Source: Tannerella sp. (GTDB lineage: Bacteria > Bacteroidota > Bacteroidia > Bacteroidales > Tannerellaceae). From it: DNA of 15,334 nucleotides. Below the pieces are notes generated by a model, which made no database searches, was not told where the DNA came from, and worked only from the letters and a program-made list of their open reading frames with translations. Both the position numbers and the translations under genes were made by a program. Shown here one piece after another: positions 1 to 7,244 of the stretch. Location of the stretch: assembly GCA_031282485.1 (NCBI GenBank), contig JAITDQ010000304.1, positions 1-15,334 of the forward strand, in the 5' to 3' direction. Numbering within the stretch: position 1 is the stretch's first letter; every line of letters starts with the position of its first letter.

Positions 1-533
1 CAGTCAAGTCTGGGTTTGGGATACCTTCCCGTATATCAGGACGAACAGTTAAATTACCTGACCCGTAAATTGAACGGCTATTTAACAGGCGCATACATTT
101 ACAATAAAATGTCACTGACGGAACGGCGCCTGTGATAATTACCATTGCTGTCCGTAATCCGGTACGTGCATTCAGGTTTGAAAAATTATCCGTTGAATGT
201 GTAAAAGCTTATGTGGATGTTCCCGACGACAGCCAAACGTTGCGGTTAATACGGATTCTGGATGCAATCAAAGATTGCCGGCATATACCCGGTACAAGTC
301 CTCAGACGGCTTATGACAGAATTTCCAGGCTGCATGTATCACCGCTGGATTATGCAAATCTTGAAAAGTTAGTATCTTTGTCGAAAAATTACCCGCCAAA
401 GGTCAGAAAAATACTTGGTTGCATGTTGCACGGAAACGATAAGAGAGATTTGGAAGAACAGCTCGTTGCAACCATTTGTCCTACAAGGTGGTTTGATTTA
501 TTACCGGTCTTTAACCGAATCACCTCGCTATGA
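1..533 (+). pseudogene. AbiEi/DUF6088-like antitoxin gene, 3' part, apparently frameshifted
   Basis: Two reading frames look like one protein. Frame 1 is open from the left edge to a TGA at 133-135 and contains GYLTGAYIYNKMSLTE. From a GTG at 132 another frame continues to a TGA at 531-533, with ITIAVRNPVR, LLDAIKD-like (ILDAIKDCRHIPGTSP) and LSKNYPPKVRKILGCML. From memory these blocks occur in this order in one polypeptide in DUF6088/AbiEi-type (type IV toxin-antitoxin) proteins, and loss of one base near 130 would produce exactly this frame change. The N-terminal helix-turn-helix part would lie left of the window. No AbiEii-type nucleotidyltransferase toxin follows; the next gene is convergent tyrS, overlapped by 14 bp. 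Alternatives are a sequencing error, or two translationally coupled ORFs (the GTG overlaps the TGA). Family assignment is by recalled similarity only. Confidence 0.55.
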
Positions 534-1818
534 GCAGAAAATAGTTCTTTTTTCCGCGCTGGACGAGCAGATATTTGCCGTTCAGCAGGCAGTCGGAGTT
601 TATAATGGCGTCGTATTCGGTGAGTTTCTCTTTGTTTATGCTGACGCCTCCGTTTTGGGTCAGTTTGCGCATTTCACCTTTCGATGCGAAGATGGCGGCT
701 TTATCGATACACAGGTCAACGGCTTTGATTCCTGCCGACAATTCATCGCGGGATATTTCATACTGGGGTACGCCTTCAAACACGGCTAACAGCGTGTCTT
801 CGTCAATCTTTTTCAACGTATCGGAGGTCGCATTGCCGAACAGGATATGGGAGGCTTCCACCGCTGCGTTGTAGTCTTCCGCGGAATGTACCATTGTTGT
901 GACTTCCTGTGCCAGACGTTTTTGCAGTGGGCGCAGATGAGGCGCTTCGGTTTGTTCTTTTTCCAGAGAGGCTATTTCTTCCCGGCTTAATGCCGTGAAT
1001 ATCTTAATGTATTTGGCGGCATCTTCGTCGCTTACGTTCAGCCAGAACTGGTAGAATTTATAGGGAGACGTGTAACGGCGGTCTAACCATACGTTGCCGG
1101 ATTCCGTTTTCCCGAACTTCCCGCCGTCGGATTTGGTGATAAGGGGACAAACAAGTGCAAACGCTTCCGCTTCCGGCCCTAACGAGCGACGTATCAGTTC
1201 CGTTCCCGTCGTGATATTTCCCCACTGGTCGGAGCCTCCCATTTGAAGGCGGCACCCTTCGTGCTGATACAGATACAGGAAATCGTATCCCTGAAGTAAC
1301 TGGTATGAAAACTCCGTGAACGACATGCCGACACTGGATTCCGCACTCAGGCGTTTCCTGACGGAATCTTTAGACATCATGTAATTTACCGTCAGATGTT
1401 TTCCTATGTCGCGGATGAAATTAAGAAACGTATATTCCTTCATCCAGTCATAATTGTTAACTAATTTAGCTGCGTTCGGCGCGTCGGATTCGAAATCAAG
1501 GAATTTGGCAAGTTGTTTTTTGATGCTTTCCTGATTGTGACGCAACGTAGTCTCGTCGAGCAGATTGCGTTCGGCCGATTTCATTGACGGGTCTCCGATC
1601 ATGCCGGTAGCGCCGCCGATAAGGGCTATCGGGCGATGACCCGCACGTTGAAAATGCTTCAGCATCATGACGCCGACCAAATGTCCGATATGCAGTGAAT
1701 CTGCCGTAGGGTCTATCCCCACATAAGCGGAGGTCAATTCTTTTTGTAACTGTTCTTCCGTTCCGGGCATCATGTCGTGTATCATGCCCCTCCATTTCAA
1801 TTCTTCAACAAAATTCAT
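520..1818 (-). CDS. tyrS: Tyrosyl-tRNA synthetase
   Basis: This 432-residue class I aminoacyl-tRNA synthetase charges tRNA-Tyr with tyrosine in the cytoplasm. The HIGH signature is at residues 43-46 inside SLHIGHLVG, the tyrosine-pocket segment [10 protein letters not shown] is at 171-180, GGSDQWGN is near 194-201, and the KMSKS loop appears as KFGKT at 234-238, the usual form in bacterial TyrRS. The C-terminal 80 or so residues ([15 protein letters not shown] and following) are the S4-like RNA-binding domain. Length is normal for the family. The ATG start lies about 20 bases downstream of a good Bacteroidetes-type promoter, so the gene probably has its own transcript although it follows tatD. 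Its stop overlaps the tail of the convergent antitoxin-like gene, and no terminator is evident at its end. Confidence 0.97.
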   Translation of the reverse strand: MNFVEELKWRGMIHDMMPGTEEQLQKELTSAYVGIDPTADSLHIGHLVGVMMLKHFQRAGHRPIALIGGATGMIGDPSMKSAERNLLDETTLRHNQESIKKQLAKFLDFESDAPNAAKLVNNYDWMKEYTFLNFIRDIGKHLTVNYMMSKDSVRKRLSAESSVGMSFTEFSYQLLQGYDFLYLYQHEGCRLQMGGSDQWGNITTGTELIRRSLGPEAEAFALVCPLITKSDGGKFGKTESGNVWLDRRYTSPYKFYQFWLNVSDEDAAKYIKIFTALSREEIASLEKEQTEAPHLRPLQKRLAQEVTTMVHSAEDYNAAVEASHILFGNATSDTLKKIDEDTLLAVFEGVPQYEISRDELSAGIKAVDLCIDKAAIFASKGEMRKLTQNGGVSINKEKLTEYDAIINSDCLLNGKYLLVQRGKKNYFLLIAR

Positions 1819-1840
1819 CGTATTACTGTTTTTAGCGGTG

Positions 1841-1872
1841 CAAAGATAGTGTTAAATCGCGTGTAATGCAAA
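1841..1872 (-). promoter_or_regulatory. tyrS promoter, Bacteroidetes type
   Basis: On the minus strand, TATCTTTG (1841-1848) matches the Bacteroidetes -7 box TAnnTTTG, and TTTG (1869-1872, within a T-run) matches the -33 box. The spacer is 20 bp, within the usual range. The tyrS start codon lies 22 bases downstream of the -7 box. Confidence 0.7.
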
Positions 1873-2042
1873 AAAATCATTCAATTCATCAGGGCTGACA
1901 CATCTGATTATTCAGGGGCTTGCTGAGATATTTGTTATTCCATCCGGCGTTTAATCGTTTGCCTCTCAGTCCGATCCCGGTTGTTTTGCGGGTTCAGGGC
2001 AATGCGGTTAAGATCAGTTGCCGGATATTGATTTTTGAGGAT

Positions 2043-2753
2043 TCACCGGATGACGGAATGAAAAAATGCCGCTATTGCTTCGGACAGTTTTTCTTCGGAG
2101 ATGTTTAAGTCTTTTGCCAGCAGCCTGTAAATATCACGGATGTCAATGCCTTTATCGTCCGTTTCCGCGAGCAGGCGTCTTTTTTCCCAGGCCGCTTTCA
2201 GGGCTTTCGGATTGCAGTTTGCGCCGAACGACAGGTACAGTCCGGTATCCAGTAACTGCTCCGCCAGAATCTCATGGCCTCTGAACCCGTGGACGATCCA
2301 CGGCAACAACGGTTTTATGGATTTGCGGACGTGCAGCAATTCGTCCCATGCTTTGACACAGTGTATGACAAGCGGTTTCCCGGTTTCTTCGGCTAAACGG
2401 GCGTGCATCAGGAACAGTTCCCGCTGCAACTTGAAACTGTTTTCGTCTTTTGCCGTTATTTTGTCTAATCCTGTTTCGCCGATAGCCACCACAGATGGCA
2501 TCCGGGCATATTCCCGGACTTTCTCCATCAGGCTTTTGTCGGGATACCAGGGGTGGATGCCGGCGGAAAAATATACGCCCTTTGCCGTCGAAGGGTTTTG
2601 CCGGCCGTTTTCGCAACGATGATGCACGGAATCCTGACGCGTCCGGCACAAGAGAACGGACGGAACGGACGGTTCACGCAAATCGAGGGAGATAACGGCG
2701 ATATCTTCCGGGTGTACCGGCGGTTGGTGGGAATGTATGTCGCAATATATCAT
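2043..2753 (-). CDS. TatD-family metal-dependent hydrolase (putative deoxyribonuclease)
   Basis: This 236-residue protein belongs to the TatD family of metal-dependent phosphoesterases in the amidohydrolase superfamily; characterised members are DNases. Visible metal-site residues are the N-terminal HSH pair (H7, H9), the glutamate in IGETGLD (E93), H131 in VIHCVKAWDEL, H155 in VHGFRG and the aspartate in ETDD (D199). GIHPW at 65-69 is also typical. The protein is a little shorter than E. coli TatD (about 260), as usual for Bacteroidetes paralogs. Residues 25-60, between the HSH and GIHPW motifs, look unusually long and polar. The gene follows yidD by 39 bp and is probably in the same transcript. 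Its exact substrate cannot be read from sequence, so no symbol is given. Confidence 0.88.
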   Translation of the reverse strand: MIYCDIHSHQPPVHPEDIAVISLDLREPSVPSVLLCRTRQDSVHHRCENGRQNPSTAKGVYFSAGIHPWYPDKSLMEKVREYARMPSVVAIGETGLDKITAKDENSFKLQRELFLMHARLAEETGKPLVIHCVKAWDELLHVRKSIKPLLPWIVHGFRGHEILAEQLLDTGLYLSFGANCNPKALKAAWEKRRLLAETDDKGIDIRDIYRLLAKDLNISEEKLSEAIAAFFHSVIR

Positions 2754-2792
2754 TTGCCTGCATGTTTTTCGGGGAGAGGAGGGGCAGTCGGG

Positions 2793-3014
2793 TCAGGGTA
2801 CGGGGTCGTATCCGCTTCCACCCCACGGGTGACATCGCAGGATACGTTTTATCGCCAGCAGGCTTCCTTTCAGCGGTCCGTGTTTCTTCAAAGCTTGCAC
2901 GGCGTATTCGGAGCAGGTAGGTATGTACCTGCAGCTTGCCGGCGTCAATGGCGATATGCAATATTTGTAAAAATAGATCGGCAAAAGCAATATTTGTGTC
3001 AGCAGTCGTTTCAT
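2793..3014 (-). CDS. yidD: Membrane protein insertion efficiency factor YidD
   Basis: This 73-residue protein has the full YidD signature: [12 protein letters not shown] at 27-38 and [12 protein letters not shown] at the C-terminus (62-73). The N-terminus ([20 protein letters not shown]) is an amphipathic or membrane-associated helix. YidD sits at the inner face of the cytoplasmic membrane and helps the YidC insertase place membrane proteins. The ATG overlaps the rnpA stop by four bases (ATGA), so the two are probably translationally coupled. The rnpA-yidD pairing is conserved across bacteria, but here rpmH and yidC are not adjacent; hemD lies upstream instead, as is usual in Bacteroidetes. 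Confidence 0.95.
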   Translation of the reverse strand: MKRLLTQILLLPIYFYKYCISPLTPASCRYIPTCSEYAVQALKKHGPLKGSLLAIKRILRCHPWGGSGYDPVP

Positions 3015-3412
3015 AAATTTTCTTTCCGGCGGATGATTTTAAGTGCTTTCAGCATAGCTTTCTCTATGTTTGCGTACGTTTTTACCTCATTACATATATA
3101 TATACAGGCAACATGAAGCTGTTTCCCCTGTTGTCTGCACAGCCCGGAAATCTCCGTTTTGTTTAACCGGTAAACCTCCCGTATGAGCCGTTTCACCCGG
3201 TTACGCCGCACGGCATGCCGGATACGTTTTTTAGGAACGTTTATAAAAACGGAAATGCCGGACGATGAGGGCTGACCGCCATTATCCGGCAAATAGACAA
3301 TCCGCAGAGGATACGACACGAAAGAATGTCCGTCGGTGAACAGCCGGTCGATGTTCCGTTTCAGACACAGCCGTTCACTTTTGGGGAAAAGATTTCTTTC
3401 AGTGACTTCCAT
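3011..3412 (-). CDS. rnpA: Ribonuclease P protein component
   Basis: This 133-residue basic protein is the protein subunit of RNase P, which trims the 5' leader from pre-tRNAs together with the RNA subunit. The diagnostic arginine-rich RNR motif is intact as [14 protein letters not shown] (69-82), preceded by the central beta-strand segment [18 protein letters not shown]. The N-terminal [17 protein letters not shown] is the typical start of the family (an L-x-x-x-x-x-[F/I]-x-x-[L/V]-F-like block). The start codon overlaps the end of hemD by 14 bp and the stop overlaps yidD by 4 bp, so expression is probably coupled in the order hemD-rnpA-yidD. The RNA subunit gene rnpB is not in the window. 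Confidence 0.95.
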   Translation of the reverse strand: MEVTERNLFPKSERLCLKRNIDRLFTDGHSFVSYPLRIVYLPDNGGQPSSSGISVFINVPKKRIRHAVRRNRVKRLIREVYRLNKTEISGLCRQQGKQLHVACIYICNEVKTYANIEKAMLKALKIIRRKENL

Positions 3413-4175
3413 TTTTTTTGCCTTGCCCCATTTCCTTTTTCAGATACTGCTCAAGGGCAGCCGTCATAGACGGCGCTTCCGGCGTCGGCGCTTCGATATC
3501 GAGACGTAATCCCGCATCGACGGCGGCCTTGGCCGTTGTCGGCCCGAAACAGCCGATCCGAATGTCTTCCTGCTTAAACTCCGGGAAATTTTTCAGCAGG
3601 GAAGATATACCGGAAGGACTGAAAAACACAAGCATGTCGTAGTCAAACTTTTCGTTCTCGGTGAAATTGTTGCTTACGGTGCGATACATAATCGCCGTCT
3701 TGTAGTTGATTCTTTTTCCGTCGAGAAGCGTCATAAGGTCATCCTTATGCACATCGGAAACGGGGATCAGGTATTTTTCCTTCGAATGTTTTCCGACAAG
3801 TTTCACCAGGTCTTCCTGTTTTCCGCTTTGTCCGAAGAAAATTTTACGCTTACGATATACAATGTATTTCTGTAAATAAACGGCTATAGTTTCTGTCATA
3901 CAAAAATATTTCATCGTTTCGGGGATTGTAATACGCATTTCTTCACACAGTTTGAAGAAATGGTCTACTGCCGTTCGAGCTGTAAAAATAATAGCGCTGT
4001 AGTCCAAAACAGAAACCCGTTGCTGCCTGAATTCTTTTGCCGACAGGGGTTCTACTTTGATAAAAGGGCGGAAATCTATTTCCACGCCATATTTTTCCGA
4101 GATCTCAAAATAAGGAGACTTGCCCGAAGCGGGCTGGGGTTGGGATACCAACATTTTTTTGATAATCACTGCCAT
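3399..4175 (-). CDS. hemD: Uroporphyrinogen-III synthase
   Basis: This 258-residue protein resembles HemD, which cyclises hydroxymethylbilane to uroporphyrinogen III, the common precursor of haem, sirohaem and corrinoids, in the cytosol. The family has low sequence conservation. Supporting features are the two-lobed layout, an N-terminal IKKMLVSQPQP segment, YSAIIFTARTAVDHFF near 60-75 (equivalent to the usual 'FTS.NAV..F'), the second-lobe block DMLVFFSPSGISSLL near 179-193, and IGCFGPTTAKAAVDAGLRLDIEAPTPEAPSM towards the end, which fits the 'GpTTa.a....G....v.a...t...l' pattern. The neighbouring DUF4271 gene and rnpA are its regular partners in Bacteroidales. The start overlaps the upstream DUF4271 gene by 10 bp and the end overlaps rnpA by 14 bp. 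Confidence 0.85.
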   Translation of the reverse strand: MAVIIKKMLVSQPQPASGKSPYFEISEKYGVEIDFRPFIKVEPLSAKEFRQQRVSVLDYSAIIFTARTAVDHFFKLCEEMRITIPETMKYFCMTETIAVYLQKYIVYRKRKIFFGQSGKQEDLVKLVGKHSKEKYLIPVSDVHKDDLMTLLDGKRINYKTAIMYRTVSNNFTENEKFDYDMLVFFSPSGISSLLKNFPEFKQEDIRIGCFGPTTAKAAVDAGLRLDIEAPTPEAPSMTAALEQYLKKEMGQGKKNGSH

Positions 4176-4897
4176 ATATTATTTGTTTCGATAATATTAT
4201 ACATATAAATCAAACCCTCATATAAAAATATCAACGGTATAATTTCTTGGCTGCAAAGGTACAAACTTAAAAACAATAACCCCGTATTTTTGTAAAAAAA
4301 TATGTGAATAAATCTATAAATTAGTATTGCCCTGCATATTAAATAGCTAATAATAAATGCAATATAGGCCATAAAAAAATACTCACCAACAAGCAATATC
4401 CATAAAACAGGAATATACAGGGCGATTCCCCACGTGCAAAACAGCGCCTGACAGTTCACGAACATTGTTTTATATGCATTCTGTTCTAAAAAGACATATC
4501 CGAAAATGCCGTATATGCTCCTTTTAAACAGGTAATACGCAAGCAAAACGACAAACAGGACGGCTATGACGAGGAACGTTTCCGATATATCCGGATTTAT
4601 AAAAAAGTTGTATTCCGTGCTGACGAGGAAAATGAAAATGCTGCACAGAAGCAACGCCTGAAAACTCATAAAAAGATTGAGCAGAAAACTGTCTTTTTGC
4701 GTTGTGTCGAAAATGCTTTGCCTTCGTTCGTCGGCATTCATATTCGATATCATTTTGCCGAACAGGGGTACATTGAGCCTGAATATCAATGCGAATGTAG
4801 ACAGTAAAATAAATACGACAAGCAACAGGACGTCGTTCGAAAACGTCGTATTATTGAGATAAATGCCGGTATATCCTTCAAAATCTGTGTTGCCCAT
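4166..4897 (-). CDS. DUF4271 family integral membrane protein
   Basis: This 243-residue protein matches in size, topology and genomic position the DUF4271 family, found next to hemD in Bacteroidetes; its function is unknown. I see about six hydrophobic spans at residues 22-40, 71-94, 107-125, 147-170, 171-197 and 205-232. The last span contains YLCSQEIIPLIFLYEGL, similar to the conserved 'LYLCTLEILPL' ending of the family, as I recall it. An N-terminal stretch of about 20 polar residues precedes the first span. It is the first gene of the DUF4271-hemD-rnpA-yidD-tatD cluster and overlaps hemD by 10 bp. A -7-like promoter box lies just upstream. The constant pairing with hemD suggests a membrane role connected with that transcript, but nothing in the sequence says which. 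Confidence 0.8.
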   Translation of the reverse strand: MGNTDFEGYTGIYLNNTTFSNDVLLLVVFILLSTFALIFRLNVPLFGKMISNMNADERRQSIFDTTQKDSFLLNLFMSFQALLLCSIFIFLVSTEYNFFINPDISETFLVIAVLFVVLLAYYLFKRSIYGIFGYVFLEQNAYKTMFVNCQALFCTWGIALYIPVLWILLVGEYFFMAYIAFIISYLICRAILIYRFIHIFFYKNTGLLFLSLYLCSQEIIPLIFLYEGLIYMYNIIETNNIWQ

Positions 4898-4923
4898 TAA
4901 TGACCGTATACTTGTTCCGGCTG

Positions 4924-4931
4924 CAAAGTTA
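4924..4931 (-). promoter_or_regulatory. Possible -7 box for the DUF4271-hemD-rnpA-yidD-tatD transcript
   Basis: On the minus strand TAACTTTG (4924-4931) fits the Bacteroidetes -7 consensus TAnnTTTG and lies 26 bases upstream of the DUF4271 ATG. No TTTG-type -33 box is visible at the right spacing, so the call rests on one box and its position. Confidence 0.5.
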
Positions 4932-4961
4932 GCGTTTTCTTTTGATTATTCACTCTTTGTG

Positions 4962-5987
4962 TTACACGATTATTTTGCCGGCCAGTACATTTTTGTAGTC
5001 TTCGCCGTTTTTTTGCAGGAGAGCAGGGATGTCAAGCCCGTACGGGCACTTCTCTTTGCAGCGGTTGCAACGGAGGCAGTCTTCCGTTTTTTTCATCTTT
5101 TCCTGCACTTCCCCTGTCAGCTGCAATGCGGCCGGCGAACGGCGCAACAGTAATGACATGCGTGCGCAGGTATTTATTTCGATACCGACCGGACAGGGCA
5201 TGCAATATCCGCATCCTCTGCAAAAATCTCCCTGCAGCGCGCGTCTTTCCTGTTCGATATACTCCGTCAGGCGACGGTTCATCGAAGGCGGCGAGACGAT
5301 GTATTCCAGAAACTCGTTCAGTTCGTCCAACCGCTGGATACCCCATATCGGGAGCACGTTTTTGTATTGGGCAAGAAAAGCATACGCAGCGGCGGAGTTT
5401 GTTATCAATCCCCCGGAGAGGGCTTTCATGGCGATGAAACCCATGTTGTTTGTTTCGCATTTCCTTACTAATTCAAGTTCCTTTTCGCCGGAAAGGTAGC
5501 AGAACGGGAATTGCAGGGTCTCGTACAAACCGCTGTCGATTGCTTCGTGAGCGACCGACAGGCGGTGATTCGTAATGCCGATATGCCGCACATAGCCTTT
5601 TTTTACCGCATCGGTCATCGCTTCGTAAAGCCCGCTTTCATCCCCCGGTTTCGGGCAAAAGCCCGGATTGTGAAACTGGTAAATATCCAAGTAATCCGTT
5701 TGCAGCATCCTGAGTGTTGTTTCCATGTCGTTACGAAATCCGGCAGCGTCCTGCGCCATTGTCTTCGACGTGATAATCACTTTGTCGCGTATTCCCCTGA
5801 ACGCTTTGCCTGTTTTTTCTTCGCTGTCGGTATAAAACCTTGCCGTATCAAAAAGATTGATTCCGCCTGCATACGCCTTATGCAGCAGGTAAATGGCCTC
5901 TTTTTCCGAAATGCGCTGAATCGGCAATGCTCCGAATCCGTTTTTATTCACTGCGATACCTGTTTTGCCTAAAATGACATTTTCCAT
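4962..5987 (-). CDS. Aldo/keto reductase with C-terminal iron-sulfur motifs
   Basis: This 341-residue protein joins an NADPH-type aldo/keto reductase barrel (about 1-235) to a cysteine-rich tail. The catalytic tetrad is intact: D47 and Y52 in LFDTARFY, K75 in ITSKT and H106 in YQFHNP. The tail has CRGCGYCMPCP (cysteines 256, 259, 262, 265) and CLRCNRCKEKCP (304, 307, 310, 314), consistent with one or two [4Fe-4S] clusters. This barrel-plus-ferredoxin arrangement is a known family in anaerobes, usually annotated 'aldo/keto reductase, 4Fe-4S binding' with unknown substrate. It starts 4 bp after the phosphopantetheinyl transferase stop and appears to be the last gene of the ssb-gldE-gldD operon. 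A soluble redox role is an inference. Confidence 0.9.
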   Translation of the reverse strand: MENVILGKTGIAVNKNGFGALPIQRISEKEAIYLLHKAYAGGINLFDTARFYTDSEEKTGKAFRGIRDKVIITSKTMAQDAAGFRNDMETTLRMLQTDYLDIYQFHNPGFCPKPGDESGLYEAMTDAVKKGYVRHIGITNHRLSVAHEAIDSGLYETLQFPFCYLSGEKELELVRKCETNNMGFIAMKALSGGLITNSAAAYAFLAQYKNVLPIWGIQRLDELNEFLEYIVSPPSMNRRLTEYIEQERRALQGDFCRGCGYCMPCPVGIEINTCARMSLLLRRSPAALQLTGEVQEKMKKTEDCLRCNRCKEKCPYGLDIPALLQKNGEDYKNVLAGKIIV

Positions 5988-5991
5988 GTTT

Positions 5992-6651
5992 TTATTCCTT
6001 CCATGTTAATATATAGTCTTCCGTTACCTGATAATTTATCCTGAAACGCCGGTTTTCTTCCGTCCGGTTTTCCTTTAGCGTGAGAAAGCCTTCTTTTGAA
6101 AAATGGAAAGGCTCGATATGAAGATGTCCGGCGAAGTCAACATCCGTTTCCCCCAGCGCTTTGAACGCCGTTTCTTTGGCGCACCAGCATAGCGTGGCCA
6201 TTTTCCGGGCAGCGCCGTTTGCTTCGTTGCTGTCGGGTTTTTCGCTGTCGCATAAGGAGGTCATCATATCCAGTTCGTTCCCGTTCATGTATTTTTTGCG
6301 CAGTTTCCATGCGCGAACCGAATGATATTCCATATCAATGCCGGGATTTGGGTTTTCGCTCAGGATTATTGCGGCAAAACCTTTTGTATGTGAAATGCTT
6401 ATGTTATAAACGGAACCGGACAAAAACGGCGCTCCGTTTTCGCGGTACCTGATATGCGTTTCGCTTCCCGCAAGATGTTGCAGCAGTAACCGTACGGCAA
6501 GCCATTCCTGTTTGCGGCTGTCGGATTGTATCCTGTTCAGGCCGGAACAGTAAACTTCCTTATTTACAAGCGCTTCAAACATCTCCTGCCATGATTCGCC
6601 GATCTTCCATATACCCATTAGAGGCTTTTCGTATTTGTACAGTACAGGCAT
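5992..6651 (-). CDS. 4'-phosphopantetheinyl transferase superfamily protein
   Basis: This 219-residue protein carries the Sfp/EntD-type signatures: SISHTKGFAA near 86-93, the Mg2+-binding GIDMEYHS (D106, E108) and WCAKETAFKALGE (W156, K159, E160, K164). Such enzymes move the phosphopantetheine arm of coenzyme A onto a serine of acyl or peptidyl carrier proteins. The size fits the Sfp type rather than the small AcpS type. The carrier partner is not in this window. Its ATG shares one base with the gldD stop (TAATG), which implies translational coupling with gldD, and the aldo/keto reductase follows after 4 bp. A PPTase gene directly after gldD recurs in Bacteroidetes as far as I recall. Confidence 0.9.
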   Translation of the reverse strand: MPVLYKYEKPLMGIWKIGESWQEMFEALVNKEVYCSGLNRIQSDSRKQEWLAVRLLLQHLAGSETHIRYRENGAPFLSGSVYNISISHTKGFAAIILSENPNPGIDMEYHSVRAWKLRKKYMNGNELDMMTSLCDSEKPDSNEANGAARKMATLCWCAKETAFKALGETDVDFAGHLHIEPFHFSKEGFLTLKENRTEENRRFRINYQVTEDYILTWKE

Positions 6652-7232
6652 TATTTTTTCCAGTAAAACGATTGAATGAGTTCGATGATGTCTTTTTTTA
6701 TGTATTCGGTGACGGGGGCAAGCGAATCGGCATTGGAACCGTCTTTATAATACAGTGCGCCGCGGAAGAAATGGGATGTGCTGTCCGTAAGCATGAACTG
6801 TACGGGCGATGCGGTCTGTCCTTCAATCAGGAACAGGACGCCATAGATGTTACGGTCATTGTCTTCGTAGACTTTCTCGTTTACCGCGTCCGCATTTCTG
6901 ACGGTGCGTTCAACCAGCCGGCGACATTCATCATCGTTTTCATGAAACGTCTGAGGCGTTATGGATTGGTAGCTGCAATATATTTTTGCACGGAAATCGG
7001 GATAGTCGATATTGAGCCGGTAAAGCAAACTGTCGTTGTCACCCGGAGACATTTCGACGGCAGTCTGCGTTGAAATATTGAATCCGTATGGCAATTCATC
7101 CATGTTAAAAGCCACATATTGAGCCGCCGGAGGTTCTATGCGAAGGTAGCCTCTCGGCTTGGGCGTATGATTTTTTTTACACGACAACAGGATTGTGCAT
7201 GTAAAAAGAAGAATAAAAACAACGTTCCGCAT
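6651..7232 (-). CDS. gldD: Gliding motility lipoprotein GldD
   Basis: This 193-residue protein has a lipoprotein signal peptide: a positive start, a hydrophobic run and the lipobox LLSC with the lipidated cysteine at residue 18. The block KPRGYLRIEPP (about 25-35) is the hallmark of GldD, and the following PYGFNIS fits too. In Flavobacterium johnsoniae GldD is required for gliding and type IX secretion; it is an outer-membrane or periplasm-facing lipoprotein of unknown mechanism. It lies 12 bp downstream of gldE, the standard pairing, and its stop overlaps the start of the phosphopantetheinyl transferase gene. Most Bacteroidales that carry it do not glide, so a role in the type IX secretion pathway is the likelier reading. 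Confidence 0.9.
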   Translation of the reverse strand: MRNVVFILLFTCTILLSCKKNHTPKPRGYLRIEPPAAQYVAFNMDELPYGFNISTQTAVEMSPGDNDSLLYRLNIDYPDFRAKIYCSYQSITPQTFHENDDECRRLVERTVRNADAVNEKVYEDNDRNIYGVLFLIEGQTASPVQFMLTDSTSHFFRGALYYKDGSNADSLAPVTEYIKKDIIELIQSFYWKK

Positions 7233-7244
7233 GGATGCTCTTTT

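Noticed and set aside
130..136. Programmed ribosomal frameshift in the antitoxin-like gene
   Set aside because: No slippery heptamer or downstream structure is evident at the junction; simple one-base loss is the more economical reading.
1849..2042. Possible RNA gene or small ORF between tyrS and tatD
   Set aside because: Apart from the tyrS promoter I found no tRNA-like fold, no convincing hairpin with a T-run and no supported reading frame; the 62-codon plus-strand frame there has no recognisable features.
2140..2622. 160-codon plus-strand frame opposite tatD
   Set aside because: It is antisense to a well-supported TatD gene with intact metal-site motifs and shows no recognisable domain.
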